From LMUY01 sp964245075 (GTDB lineage Bacteria > Pseudomonadota > Alphaproteobacteria > Acetobacterales > Acetobacteraceae): a stretch of DNA of 64,000 nt. The DNA is taken from positions 1-64,000 of the forward strand of contig CAXTLC010000003.1 of the NCBI GenBank assembly GCA_964245075.1. Direction: 5' to 3'. This document shows positions 17,032 through 25,022 of the stretch, one piece after another (the first letter of the stretch is position 1; every line of letters starts with the position of its first letter). The notes below the pieces were generated by a model. The model worked only from the letters and a program-made list of their open reading frames with translations. It did not search any database and was not told where the DNA came from. Both the position numbers and the translations under genes were made by a program.

Positions 17032-18888
17032 ATGACCCGCCTCTCCAATATGCAGGATCGCAACCGCACCGCTCCGTTCTTCGGGTGGGGGACGCAACTG
17101 CGCAGCGGGACCGTTCAGCAAGCCCTGCGCAGGCTGTCCTTCATCGTGCCGGTGCTGGCGCTGCCGCTGCTCGGCCTGGGACTTGCCGCGTCGTTGACGT
17201 CGGGCGCGCCCGGGCCGTTGCGCCCCGTGCTGCTGGCGCTGCTGTTCGCCAACTTGGTGTTCCTGGCGCTGACCGGCTGGCCCGGCGTGTTGGGGGCCTG
17301 CGTCCGGCTGCTGCGCCCCGCCCGCCCGGCGGAGGCGCAGGCGAACGGCAGCAGCCGCACCGCCGTGCTGTTCCCGGTGTACAACGAAGACCCGCGCGCC
17401 GTGTTCACTGCCGTGGAGGTCATGGCTCAAGCGTTGGGGGAGCACCGGGTGGAGCGGACCGACATCTTCGTGCTGAGCGACACGCGGGACGCTGCGGTTG
17501 CCGCCGCCGAGGAGGCGGCCTTTGCCCGCCTGCGCCCCACCTTCGGGGAGCGCGTGCACTACCGGCGCCGCACGGAGAACGTCCGCCGCAAGGTCGGCAA
17601 CATCGCCGATTTCTGCCGAACCTGGCAGTCCGAGTACGACTACATGGTGGTGCTGGACGCGGACAGCCTGATGGCCGCGCCGACGGTCGCCACCATGATC
17701 GGCCTGATGGACGCCAACCCGCGCACCGGGCTGATCCAGACCGTGCCCTACGCCGTCGGGCGGGAAACGCTGTTCGCCCGCATCCAGCAGTTCGCGGGAC
17801 GGCTCTACACACCGCTGCTGGTGGAAGGGCTGGCGTTCTGGCAGGGCGGGGATGGCAACTACTGGGGCCACAACGCGATCATCCGCATCGCTCCGTTCAT
17901 GGAGCATTGCAACCTGCCGGTGCTGCCGGGCCGTGAGCCGTTCGGCGGGGAGATCCTGTGCCACGACGTGGTGGAAGCCGGGCTGATGCGCCGCAGCGGC
18001 TGGCAGGTCTGGATGCTGCCCTCGCTGCCGGACACCTACGAGGCGCTGCCCGCCAACATGACCGATTTCGCCCAGCGGGAGCGGCGCTGGTGCCAGGGCA
18101 ACCTACAGCATCTCGGCGTGGTGGGGATGCGCGGGCTGCGGCCGGTTGGGCGCTACCACCTGGCGCTGGGGGTGCTGAACTACCTGTCCGGCCCCTTGCT
18201 GGCGCTGTTTGCCGGGCTGGGCACGTTGGACGCGCTGTCCGGCGGCCAGTTCATGCAGCGGCTGATGGGAACGGCCGGCCTGGAGCGCAACGGCTTCGTG
18301 CTGCTCACCTTCCTGCTGCTCTACGCCGCCAAGCTGTGCAGCCTGGGCGTGGCGCTGGCGGATGACGGGGTTTCCGCGCTGTTCGGCGGCAGGGTCCGCC
18401 TGCTGGCCAGCGCGGTGCTGGAGCAAGGCTGCGCCATGGTCAGCGCGCCGGTGCTGCTGGTGTTCTACACCTACTTCATCGCCACCATGCTGCTGGGCCG
18501 CACGGTCTCCTGGGACGCGCAGCCGCGGGACGACCGCGGCGTGTCCTGGGCAGAGGGGATGCGACGCATGCGGCTGCCGACCCTGACTGGCCTGGCCTGG
18601 CTCGCCCTCGCCTCGGCCGCCGGGGGGGCCGCCTTGCACTGGTCCCTCGCCCTGGTGCCCGGCCTGCTGTTGGCGGTTCCCGCCTCGGTCTGGACCAGCC
18701 AGCGCAGCCTCGGCCTGCTTGCCCGGCGCTGGGGCCTGTTCCTCACCGCCGACGAGGTCGCGCCCAGCCCCATCCTGCGCGCCTTCACCCGCGCAGCGGC
18801 GCGCAACGGCGTCTCGGCCGTGGCCCGCCCGGTGATGCCGCCCTCGTTCGCCTACTTCCGCTCGGCCGAGAAAGCGGAGCCGCGCTAG
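17032..18888 (+). CDS. Glucans biosynthesis glucosyltransferase, OpgH/MdoH-like
   Basis: A 618-residue inner-membrane GT2 polymerase of the OpgH (MdoH) family, which makes linear beta-glucan for osmoregulated periplasmic glucans. Two N-terminal membrane segments precede the catalytic domain (PVYNED, the DxD-type LDADS, and QRERRWCQGN, the Q-x2-RW-type motif). Several C-terminal membrane segments follow. The C-terminal conserved region is shorter than in enteric OpgH (about 850 aa). No opgG accompanies it. It is separated from PIG-L by 106 bp, so it may be co-expressed with the inositol/YcaO cluster or have its own promoter. Confidence 0.86.
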   Translation: MTRLSNMQDRNRTAPFFGWGTQLRSGTVQQALRRLSFIVPVLALPLLGLGLAASLTSGAPGPLRPVLLALLFANLVFLALTGWPGVLGACVRLLRPARPAEAQANGSSRTAVLFPVYNEDPRAVFTAVEVMAQALGEHRVERTDIFVLSDTRDAAVAAAEEAAFARLRPTFGERVHYRRRTENVRRKVGNIADFCRTWQSEYDYMVVLDADSLMAAPTVATMIGLMDANPRTGLIQTVPYAVGRETLFARIQQFAGRLYTPLLVEGLAFWQGGDGNYWGHNAIIRIAPFMEHCNLPVLPGREPFGGEILCHDVVEAGLMRRSGWQVWMLPSLPDTYEALPANMTDFAQRERRWCQGNLQHLGVVGMRGLRPVGRYHLALGVLNYLSGPLLALFAGLGTLDALSGGQFMQRLMGTAGLERNGFVLLTFLLLYAAKLCSLGVALADDGVSALFGGRVRLLASAVLEQGCAMVSAPVLLVFYTYFIATMLLGRTVSWDAQPRDDRGVSWAEGMRRMRLPTLTGLAWLALASAAGGAALHWSLALVPGLLLAVPASVWTSQRSLGLLARRWGLFLTADEVAPSPILRAFTRAAARNGVSAVARPVMPPSFAYFRSAEKAEPR

Positions 18889-18940
18889 CCTGCAACCGCC
18901 CTGACTGGAAACAGTCAGGGCGCCAGTTGCCAGGCCGAAC
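18889..18940. repeat. Dispersed hairpin repeat, copy 1 (terminator-like)
   Basis: An 11-bp perfect stem (18897-18907 with 18912-18922) closed by a GAAA tetraloop, within an outer GCCTGCAA/TTGCCAGGC pairing that has one bulged base. The same ~50 bp recurs at 32967-33020. Both copies lie just after the stop of a plus-strand gene facing a minus-strand gene, as expected of a terminator or REP-like element. Confidence 0.8.
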
Positions 18941-18946
18941 AAAGAC

Positions 18947-18990
18947 CTAGACCGCGCTGACCGTTCACGGTCAGCCGGAAAGCGGTCTAG
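18947..18990. terminator. Nested double inverted repeat over the UDG-gene stop
   Basis: The outer arms CTAGACCGC (18947-18955) and GCGGTCTAG (18982-18990) enclose perfect inner arms GCTGACCGT (18956-18964) and ACGGTCAGC (18967-18975). The right outer arm contains the TAG stop of the minus-strand UDG-family gene. It probably serves as its terminator or as a second bidirectional one. Confidence 0.65.
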
Positions 18991-19517
18991 CTCCGGACCA
19001 GTCCGGCCGCCATCGCGAACCCGGCCGCGATCCGGCGGGGGACGTCCGGGCTGGTGCACACGTAGGTCGGGCTGGGATGCGGCACCCGGATCAGGGCCAA
19101 GGCGGGATCGGCGGTGTGCAGCACGGGCTCGGCCAGCCCCGCGACCCGGCCGCACAGCACGGCGCAGCGTAGCGCGGGGAGCAACGGCAGCAGGGCAGGG
19201 AGCGCGGCCAGGCCGCGGCGGATCTCCTCGGGCCGGGGCGCCCGGCTCGGCCCGCCGGCGTGGATCACCCAGGGCACGGTGTTCCAGATCACCACGTCCT
19301 GCCGGCCGAGTCCCGCCTCGCGAAGGAAACGGCGCAGGTTGGCTGACGTCCCCGTGGGATTGTCCGCCGATACGAGCCCGGTGCGGCCGATCGCCGGGCC
19401 GGGCGTTTCCAGCAGGACCAAGATCGGCGCGGCGGTGCCGCCGTCCGCCGGGTCGAAATCCGGCGTGGCGCCGTGCACCGCCCGCAGCCCGGCCGCGAAT
19501 GCCCGTAGCGGCCCCAT
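18987..19517 (-). CDS. Uracil-DNA glycosylase superfamily protein
   Basis: A 176-residue protein with uracil-DNA glycosylase superfamily hallmarks: the motif-A-like LLETPGP, the NPTGTSANLRRFL segment, VIWNTVPW, a central CAVLCG strand, and the motif-B-like HPSPTYV near the end. It would remove uracil or other damaged bases from DNA. Start is ATG at 19517; the frame stays open upstream for some 30 codons without a better initiator, so the N-terminus is uncertain. The gene ends convergently with the OpgH-like gene. Which UDG family it belongs to cannot be settled by eye. Confidence 0.72.
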   Translation of the reverse strand: MGPLRAFAAGLRAVHGATPDFDPADGGTAAPILVLLETPGPAIGRTGLVSADNPTGTSANLRRFLREAGLGRQDVVIWNTVPWVIHAGGPSRAPRPEEIRRGLAALPALLPLLPALRCAVLCGRVAGLAEPVLHTADPALALIRVPHPSPTYVCTSPDVPRRIAAGFAMAAGLVRS

Positions 19518-19612
19518 CGCGGGCGCATCGAGAGCGGCGAGACGGGCCGCGACGGCCGCAGGGTCGGCGAGCGCTGCCGTCCCGGGGCCTGCGCGCCTCG
19601 CCGCGGGCGAGG

Positions 19613-20209
19613 CTATTCCGCCGACCCCCGGACGCCGTCCTGCACCGCCTGGCGTTCGGCCGTCATCGGGACGAACCCCAGCATCCGGCGCAGCACGTTG
19701 TCGTGCTTGCCGAACTCGTGGTGCAGCGCGGCCCCTGCGTGGAGCACGAACAAGCCGCCTATGGCGACGCCGAAGGCGAGGTGCATCCAGAAATACAGCC
19801 CCTCATAGACCGAAGACCGGCCCATCCAGTTCGGCAGCTCAGCGTTGAAGAAGTGAACGTGGTCGCCGATCGCGCAGATCAGCAGATACCCGACGACCGG
19901 GTTGCAGATGAGCAGGAAGTACCATCCGTAGTGCGTCGCCAATGAGAGCGCCTGCTTGCCGACGGTGAGGTCCTCGGGAACGGCCGGCACCGGATTGGCC
20001 CCGCGCCACCCGAGGCGGACGATCATCAACAGGCCGATAAGCAAGCCCACGGTTGGGTGGACGTAGAACCAGATGTCCGGCACGGCGTGCGACGACGCGA
20101 GCAGCATGAGGTCGCCGCCCAGCAACTGGCCGATCACCATGGCCGCGAGGGTCCAGTGCAGCGTGCGCTGCACTGCGCCCCATGACCGCACGGTGTTCCC
20201 GACCTGCAT
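19613..20209 (-). CDS. Cytochrome b561 / b-type cytochrome domain protein
   Basis: A 198-residue membrane protein with four predicted helices. Histidines suited to bind two b-hemes occur in QRTLHWTL, YVHPTVGL, the loop HVHFFN, WMHLAFG and VLHAGAALHHEF. This is the pattern of the bacterial cytochrome b561 family, which passes electrons between quinol and periplasmic acceptors. ATG at 20209 has GGGAG upstream; an in-frame ATG 30 nt further up is the alternative. It stands alone, without an obvious partner such as a YceI-like protein or c-type cytochrome. Confidence 0.86.
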   Translation of the reverse strand: MQVGNTVRSWGAVQRTLHWTLAAMVIGQLLGGDLMLLASSHAVPDIWFYVHPTVGLLIGLLMIVRLGWRGANPVPAVPEDLTVGKQALSLATHYGWYFLLICNPVVGYLLICAIGDHVHFFNAELPNWMGRSSVYEGLYFWMHLAFGVAIGGLFVLHAGAALHHEFGKHDNVLRRMLGFVPMTAERQAVQDGVRGSAE

Positions 20210-20383
20210 CGCATCCGCTCCCGACCAAAGAAGCGTCATGGTGCCGAAGGCTGGTTTCTGACGACTTCAGGACCAGCAACGCCCATTCGTCCGGCGGGAT
20301 GCGAGGCATGCTGGAACGATCGTGTCCACCGGGCGACCTGTGGCGGATATCGGCAGATCCGGCCCTCGAACCATCCCAGGAGG

Positions 20384-21775
20384 CTATTGGGCGAGAGTTC
20401 CCGACCATACCCCGTGCTCCGCGCCAAGCGGCGGCCGGGCGACGCCGTCAACGATGAGGAAGGTGGAACCCGCGTTTCCGGTGGTCAGCCTCAACCCGCC
20501 CACCGGCGGCACGGCCCACCCTTCACCGGCCTTGAGCACTCGCGCCACGTAGATCCTGCCGTGCGTGTCCTGGACGCTGACCCAGCTATCGGACCGGGCG
20601 CCGACCACCATGTGCGGCGGGTGTGGTTTCGCTTCAGGCTCCTTCACCGCGGATGGCGAGGCGGCTTCGGGCGGGACGGCGGGGGCGGCGGCCGGTGCCG
20701 GCTGAGGCGGCGCTGACGGCTCAGCCAGCGCCAGGGCGGGCAAGGAAGCCATTGCGGGAAGCGCGTCAGCCAGGCGCACCGCGCTGGTTTCGGGCGCCGC
20801 CGGGGGCGGGATCGGGTCCGCGGCCGGTTCGGCAGGGGCGGGCGGAGCCTCGGCCACGGTGGGCGGCGGCGCTTGACGCGGCGCTGGCGGCGGACCCGGC
20901 GGAGGGAGGTTCACCGGACCCGCATCGGCTGCCTTGCGGGCAGGCAGGATCGGTGCGGCGGACGAAACCACCAGAGCCGGCACGGCGGGGGGAATCACCA
21001 GAGCCGGCGCGGCGGGGGGAACGGACGATGCCACCACCAGGCCCGATGCTGGCGCCTGGCCGTGCAACAACGCCGGGGCAGTCAGCCAGGCAAGCGAGCC
21101 GAACCCTCCGACAAGCAGCAACAAGCCCAGCACTCCCGCCAGGACCGACCCGCGTCCCGCATTGATCCGATTCGGCAGCTGGACCGGCAGCGGGTCGGAC
21201 AGTGCCCAGGCGAGTTGACCCGGCGCTCCTGCGTCCGACCTTTCGACACGCTTCACGAGCAGTTCGGAGAGCACGTCCACGCGGGCGCTCAGCGTCGCGA
21301 TGTCCCGCCGGTCCGCCGTGTTCGCCTCTTGGCCGCGCGACTGGGAGGCTTGGCGCGCCAGCTCGGTCTCGGCCACGTCGATCTGTGCCGTCAACTCCAT
21401 GAGTTGCTCGCGTGCTGCGCTCTCGCTGCGCGGCGCTGCATCCGTGATCGCGGCGGAGAACTCGTCACGCAGCTTGATCATCTGCGGCAGGGTGATCTCG
21501 ATGGCGGCGAGCTCGATGATCTCCATCCGCATCTCACGCCCGACAATCCCGAGCCCGCTTCCAGGCACGAGGTTGAGCTGTTGCGACAGCTCGCGATGCA
21601 CGAGCGACTGCAACCGCAACTCGTATTTCGCGAGCGGCGGCGGCGCCGTGCGCACCATGCTGAAGCGTTCGGCGCTGTACTGCCGGTAGGCACCATCACG
21701 CACGACGGGCACGACGACTGATTTGCCCTTCGGAGCACCCATCTCTAGGTCGTCCTTAGACGTCTCAATTGCCAT
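20384..21775 (-). CDS. Single-pass membrane protein with RodZ-tail-like periplasmic domain
   Basis: A 463-residue protein I do not recognise as a named family. Residues 1-205 are cytoplasmic and largely helical, with a probable coiled coil around 120-190. One membrane helix spans about 208-230. A long Pro/Ala-rich linker (about 235-385) follows, then a ~70-residue C-terminal domain. That domain (SDSWVSVQD, RIYVARVLKAGEGWAVP, LTTGNAG, FLIVDG) resembles the RodZ C-terminal/DUF4115 beta domain. RodZ normally has an N-terminal HTH that binds MreB; none is visible here. It may be an envelope or cell-shape scaffold. ATG at 21775. Confidence 0.6.
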   Translation of the reverse strand: MAIETSKDDLEMGAPKGKSVVVPVVRDGAYRQYSAERFSMVRTAPPPLAKYELRLQSLVHRELSQQLNLVPGSGLGIVGREMRMEIIELAAIEITLPQMIKLRDEFSAAITDAAPRSESAAREQLMELTAQIDVAETELARQASQSRGQEANTADRRDIATLSARVDVLSELLVKRVERSDAGAPGQLAWALSDPLPVQLPNRINAGRGSVLAGVLGLLLLVGGFGSLAWLTAPALLHGQAPASGLVVASSVPPAAPALVIPPAVPALVVSSAAPILPARKAADAGPVNLPPPGPPPAPRQAPPPTVAEAPPAPAEPAADPIPPPAAPETSAVRLADALPAMASLPALALAEPSAPPQPAPAAAPAVPPEAASPSAVKEPEAKPHPPHMVVGARSDSWVSVQDTHGRIYVARVLKAGEGWAVPPVGGLRLTTGNAGSTFLIVDGVARPPLGAEHGVWSGTLAQ

Positions 21776-22113
21776 GAGGTCTCTATCTCCACGATCCAGT
21801 GTCCTGGCTCGAAGGAGTTAGCGGCAAACCTTCACACCGTGAAGCAGCCAGGCGGACATTTGTCGAAAGAGCTCGGCAAATGCTGGTTTTCTGGAACCAC
21901 GTCCCGAACGCTGAACGGCCCCACCACTACGGCTGTGTGCGTTGTGGCCGGGGCGGCGTTGCCGCCGGATGATCCCGCCAGCATCGGCCGCCCCTGCGGC
22001 CATGCTCTCGCTAAAGCTTTTCCCGATCGAAGTGGATCGGAAGGAAGCTCCACCTTGTTGTTTTCCAGGAGCATCTTTACCCGACGGCTGACCGCGGGCG
22101 GTCGGATGATGCT
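21776..22113. other. 338-bp intergenic region, no convincing gene
   Basis: Short open frames exist on both strands but lack recognisable products and ribosome sites. The region carries a CTTCACaccGTGAAG hairpin (about 21829-21843) and the dispersed repeat at 22015-22049. It separates two minus-strand transcripts, so it should hold the promoter of the RodZ-tail-like gene. Confidence 0.6.
22015..22049 (+). repeat. Dispersed palindromic repeat, copy 1
   Basis: A 35-nt imperfect inverted repeat: arms AGCTT/AAGCT outside, CCGATC/GATCGG inside, loop GAAGTG. The reverse complement of 23201-23244 matches it at most positions, with changes on both arms that largely keep pairing. The two copies bracket the pssE-pssD genes in opposite orientation. 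Confidence 0.75.
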
Positions 22114-22599
22114 CTAGTTGAGCAGCGTTTCCCGGATGCGCGCGATGAACGTCTCGGGCGCATGGGAGGACATCGGGGACACCCCCTGGCTCGACTGCGC
22201 GAGGCCGGCGGCGATGGCGCCCGGCAGGTCCTCCTCGGTCATCGCGACGTGGACGCCGGGCTTGTCGCGCAGCCAGCGGGCCGTGTGCACCTGATGGTCG
22301 GAGGTATGCTCCTTGAAGCGCGCCAAGCGGGGCAGCATCACGACCGGGCGCTGCTTCTCGGCGGCGAGTATGAAGCTGCCGGTGCCCGCATGCGCGATCA
22401 GGAGCCGGCTTTGATCCACCAGGGCGCCGAACTCCTCGGGCGTCACCAAGCGCATCCAGCGCATGTGGCTGGGCTCGTAGCTGCCCTTGGTGCCGATCTG
22501 CGCCACCAGCTCCTCTTCGGGATGCTGGCCAGCCCAGGCGTCGACGGCGCGGATCAGCCGGTCGAATGGAAGCATCGTCCCAGTGGTGACGAGGATCAA
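22114..22599 (-). CDS. PssE/Alg13-like glycosyltransferase catalytic subunit
   Basis: A 161-residue protein matching the GT28 C-terminal domain of Alg13/PssE/EpsF-type subunits, which bind the nucleotide sugar. It has VTTGTMLPFDRLI at the start, AHAGTGSFILAA (the GxGS donor loop), and the downstream PRLARFKEHTSDHQ. It pairs with the membrane-anchored Alg14/PssD-like protein upstream to glycosylate a lipid-linked acceptor in exopolysaccharide or LPS-like assembly. The only well-placed start is TTG at 22599, overlapping the pssD-like stop as TTGA. The length matches PssE (~160 aa). Confidence 0.85.
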   Translation of the reverse strand: MILVTTGTMLPFDRLIRAVDAWAGQHPEEELVAQIGTKGSYEPSHMRWMRLVTPEEFGALVDQSRLLIAHAGTGSFILAAEKQRPVVMLPRLARFKEHTSDHQVHTARWLRDKPGVHVAMTEEDLPGAIAAGLAQSSQGVSPMSSHAPETFIARIRETLLN

Positions 22600-23048
22600 A
22601 TCACTGCGCCCCAGAACTGCGGCCCGCGTTCGGTCTGCAAATTCGGCCATTGGGTGAGCCACACGTCCGACACGTGGCGGGCCAACGACCCGGACATCGA
22701 CAGTTGCTCGACGTTGGCGATCGAATCGATCCAGATGGTCTTGGCCCGGACCAGCCACTTGGCAAGCGCCATCGCGAACAGCGCCGGCGCCGCGCCCGTG
22801 CTGATCACCACGTCCGGACGCTCCTTCAGGATGATGCGGAGGAGCTGCGGCAGAAGCATGAAGATGCCCCACCGGTCCAGCCGGGAAACATCGCGGACAA
22901 CATAGAACCGATGATTGCTGACTTGTTTCGCGTAGTTCCTGTGGACGCTGACGAACGCAACATCCAAGCCCTCGAATGCTGGGTAGAGCCGGTATAGATC
23001 GATCCAGTGCCCGCCGCCGGAACAAACTGCAAGAACTCGTCTGGCCAT
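22596..23048 (-). CDS. PssD/Alg14-like glycosyltransferase membrane subunit
   Basis: A 150-residue Alg14/PssD-like subunit. It opens RRVLAVCSGGGHWIDL, the family's N-terminal glycine-rich loop, and contains a hydrophobic stretch (about residues 55-70) followed by DVVISTGAAPALFAMALAK. Alg14-type subunits anchor the Alg13-type partner at the inner face of the membrane; together they add the second sugar to a lipid-linked intermediate. Start ATG at 23048. No other exopolysaccharide genes adjoin, so its pathway is unclear. Confidence 0.85.
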   Translation of the reverse strand: MARRVLAVCSGGGHWIDLYRLYPAFEGLDVAFVSVHRNYAKQVSNHRFYVVRDVSRLDRWGIFMLLPQLLRIILKERPDVVISTGAAPALFAMALAKWLVRAKTIWIDSIANVEQLSMSGSLARHVSDVWLTQWPNLQTERGPQFWGAVI

Positions 23049-23149
23049 GCCGCACCCTGCATCAAGCCGAGGGAAAAATCTACCGCCAGCCGCCACCGCG
23101 AGTGGCCGCCGGCCCTGGCCGGGCGTTGCGGCCTCCGCCAGGGCGTCGT

Positions 23150-23167
23150 CCGGCCGCATGCGGCCGG
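23150..23167. promoter_or_regulatory. 18-bp perfect palindrome between divergent genes
   Basis: CCGGCCGCATGCGGCCGG is a perfect palindrome in the 232-bp region between the pssD-like and aldose-epimerase starts. It could be an operator or simply GC-rich secondary structure. Confidence 0.35.
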
Positions 23168-23200
23168 CCGTCGGACGGAGATGCTCGTGAAAACATCGGG

Positions 23201-23244
23201 CTAGGGCTTTCTTGCGGTCCACTTCGACCGGAAAAAGCTCTAGT
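23201..23244 (-). repeat. Dispersed palindromic repeat, copy 2
   Basis: A 44-nt imperfect inverted repeat bounded by CTAG on both sides, with arms GCGGTCC/GGTCGAA-type around the AAGTGGA core when read on the minus strand. Its core matches the element at 22015-22049 in opposite orientation. It ends 37 bp before the aldose epimerase start. Confidence 0.75.
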
Positions 23245-23280
23245 CTCACCCGGTCGCCAGCTCACGGGGGAGATTGCGGG

Positions 23281-24183
23281 ATGCTCGAACTGGTTGCCGG
23301 AGAGGCGAAGCTGCTGGTCTGCCCGGCCGCGGGGGGCAGCATCGGCGGCTGGACCCGCCGCGGCGTGCCCATCCTGCGGCAAACACCGGAGGAAGCCCTG
23401 CATGGCACCAACTCCCGCGTGCTGTCCTGCTTTCCGCTGGTCCCGTTCTCCAACCGCATCGCCTACGGCCGGTTCTCCTTCCACGGCGAGGACTTCCAGC
23501 TCGACCCCAACTTCCTGCCCGAGCCGCATGCCATCCACGGCAACGCTTGGCAGCGCGAGTGGGATGTCCTCAGCCAAAACTCCGCAAGCGCCGAGTTGGT
23601 GCTGCACCATGACCCGGCATCCGACCCCACCGCCAAGCCGGGCGGCTGCCATTGGCCGTACCGCTACACCTGCCGCCTGCGATACGCCCTGCAACCGGAC
23701 GGGCTGGCGGTGACGATCACCTTCACCAACACGGACGCCCGCACCCAGCCGGTCGGCCTGGGCCTGCATCCATACCAGCCGCGCACCGCCGGGACGGCGC
23801 TCGCCTTCGGGGCCGGGTCGGTCTGGCACACCGGGACGGATGGGTTGCCGGATGCGCGGCTGCCGGCCGACGGGCATTGGAGCTTCGACCCGGGCCACGT
23901 CATCACGCCTCCCCCGCTGGACAACTGCTATGCCGCGTGGACCGGCCGCGCCGTCGTGACCCGGCCGGAGCACGGCATCCGGCTGACGGTCGCCGGGGAT
24001 GACCTGTTCCGCCACCTCGTCGTCTACACGCCGGCGGGGAAGCCGTACTTCGCCGTCGAGCCGGCGAGCAACATGACGGACGCCGTCAACCGGATGGACA
24101 GCGTTCCCGACCACGGCCTGCGCCTGCTGCACCCCGGCGACACGCTGGAGCGCCAGGTCCGGTTCAGCGTCGAGGACTTGTGA
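23281..24183 (+). CDS. Aldose 1-epimerase family protein
   Basis: A 300-residue galactose-mutarotase-like protein. Family signatures are the arginine of FPLVPFSNRIAYG (residues ~56-68), the histidine of HAIHGNAWQREW (catalytic acid region), the GLHPY segment, and a late acidic motif near FAVEPASNMTDA. Such enzymes interconvert alpha and beta anomers of hexoses or hexose-6-phosphates. ATG at 23281 has a GGGGGAG Shine-Dalgarno sequence at suitable spacing. The sugar specificity is not visible. Confidence 0.88.
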   Translation: MLELVAGEAKLLVCPAAGGSIGGWTRRGVPILRQTPEEALHGTNSRVLSCFPLVPFSNRIAYGRFSFHGEDFQLDPNFLPEPHAIHGNAWQREWDVLSQNSASAELVLHHDPASDPTAKPGGCHWPYRYTCRLRYALQPDGLAVTITFTNTDARTQPVGLGLHPYQPRTAGTALAFGAGSVWHTGTDGLPDARLPADGHWSFDPGHVITPPPLDNCYAAWTGRAVVTRPEHGIRLTVAGDDLFRHLVVYTPAGKPYFAVEPASNMTDAVNRMDSVPDHGLRLLHPGDTLERQVRFSVEDL

Positions 24184-24195
24184 CCGGGTGCCCGG

Positions 24196-24939
24196 TCAGT
24201 AGGTGGAGCGCCCGCCGGTGATGTCGAACACGCCGGCGGTGGAGAACGAGCATTCCTCGCTCATCAGCCAGGCAGCCATTGCCGCGATTTCCTCCACCCG
24301 GACGAAGCGGCCCATCGGGATCTTGCCCAGCATGTAGGCGATCTGCTGCTCGCTCATCTGCTCGAACAGCTCGGTCTGCGCCGCGGCCGGCGTGATGCAG
24401 TTCACCAGCACGCCCTTTCCCGCCAGTTCCTTGCCCAGGGACTTGGTGAGCGCGATCAGCCCGGCCTTGGACGCGCTGTAGTGGGACGCGTTCGGGTTGC
24501 CCTCCTTGCCCGCCACGCTGGCGATGTTCACCACCCGGCCGTAGCCGCGGGCCACCATGCCGGGCAGCACGGCGGCGCTGACCAGGAAAGGCGCGATCAG
24601 GTTCACCTCCACGACGGAGCGCCATTCGGCCGCCGGCAGCTCCCAGGTGGGGGCGTTGCCGCCGGTGATGCCGGCGTTGTTCACCAGGATGTCGATGCGG
24701 CCATGCGCGGCCTCGGTCTGCGCCGCCGCCGCCCGCACGGCGGCCTCGTGCGTCAGGTCCACGGTGACGGCGGTGGCGCCCGGCAGCAGGGCCAGCGCCT
24801 GCCCCAGCCGGTCGGCGTCCCGGTCCCAGAGCGCCACGGCGGCCCCGGAGGCGGCGGCCCGCTGCGCCACCGCCAGCCCGATGCCGCGCGCGCCGCCGGT
24901 CACCACGGCCACGCGGCCGTGGAGGTTGATCTGGTTCAT
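24196..24939 (-). CDS. SDR family oxidoreductase (FabG-like)
   Basis: A 247-residue classical SDR: TGGARGIG (about residues 13-20), NNAG near 90, and the catalytic Y-x3-K in HYSASKAGL near 152. The C-terminus ends DITGGRSTY, typical of sugar-acid or 3-oxoacyl reductases annotated as FabG-like. Start is taken at ATG 24939; an in-frame ATG at 24948 is nearly as good because GGAAGG lies just before it. It converges on the aldose epimerase gene (12 bp between stops), so the two may belong to carbohydrate use, but specificity is unknown. Confidence 0.85.
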   Translation of the reverse strand: MNQINLHGRVAVVTGGARGIGLAVAQRAAASGAAVALWDRDADRLGQALALLPGATAVTVDLTHEAAVRAAAAQTEAAHGRIDILVNNAGITGGNAPTWELPAAEWRSVVEVNLIAPFLVSAAVLPGMVARGYGRVVNIASVAGKEGNPNASHYSASKAGLIALTKSLGKELAGKGVLVNCITPAAAQTELFEQMSEQQIAYMLGKIPMGRFVRVEEIAAMAAWLMSEECSFSTAGVFDITGGRSTY

Positions 24940-25022
24940 CACGCTCATTCCTTCCGCTGCCGCAACCGGCGTGGCCGCCGGGGCGTTACAAGGAGCCATC
25001 CCACCCTGAAGAGGTAAACGCT

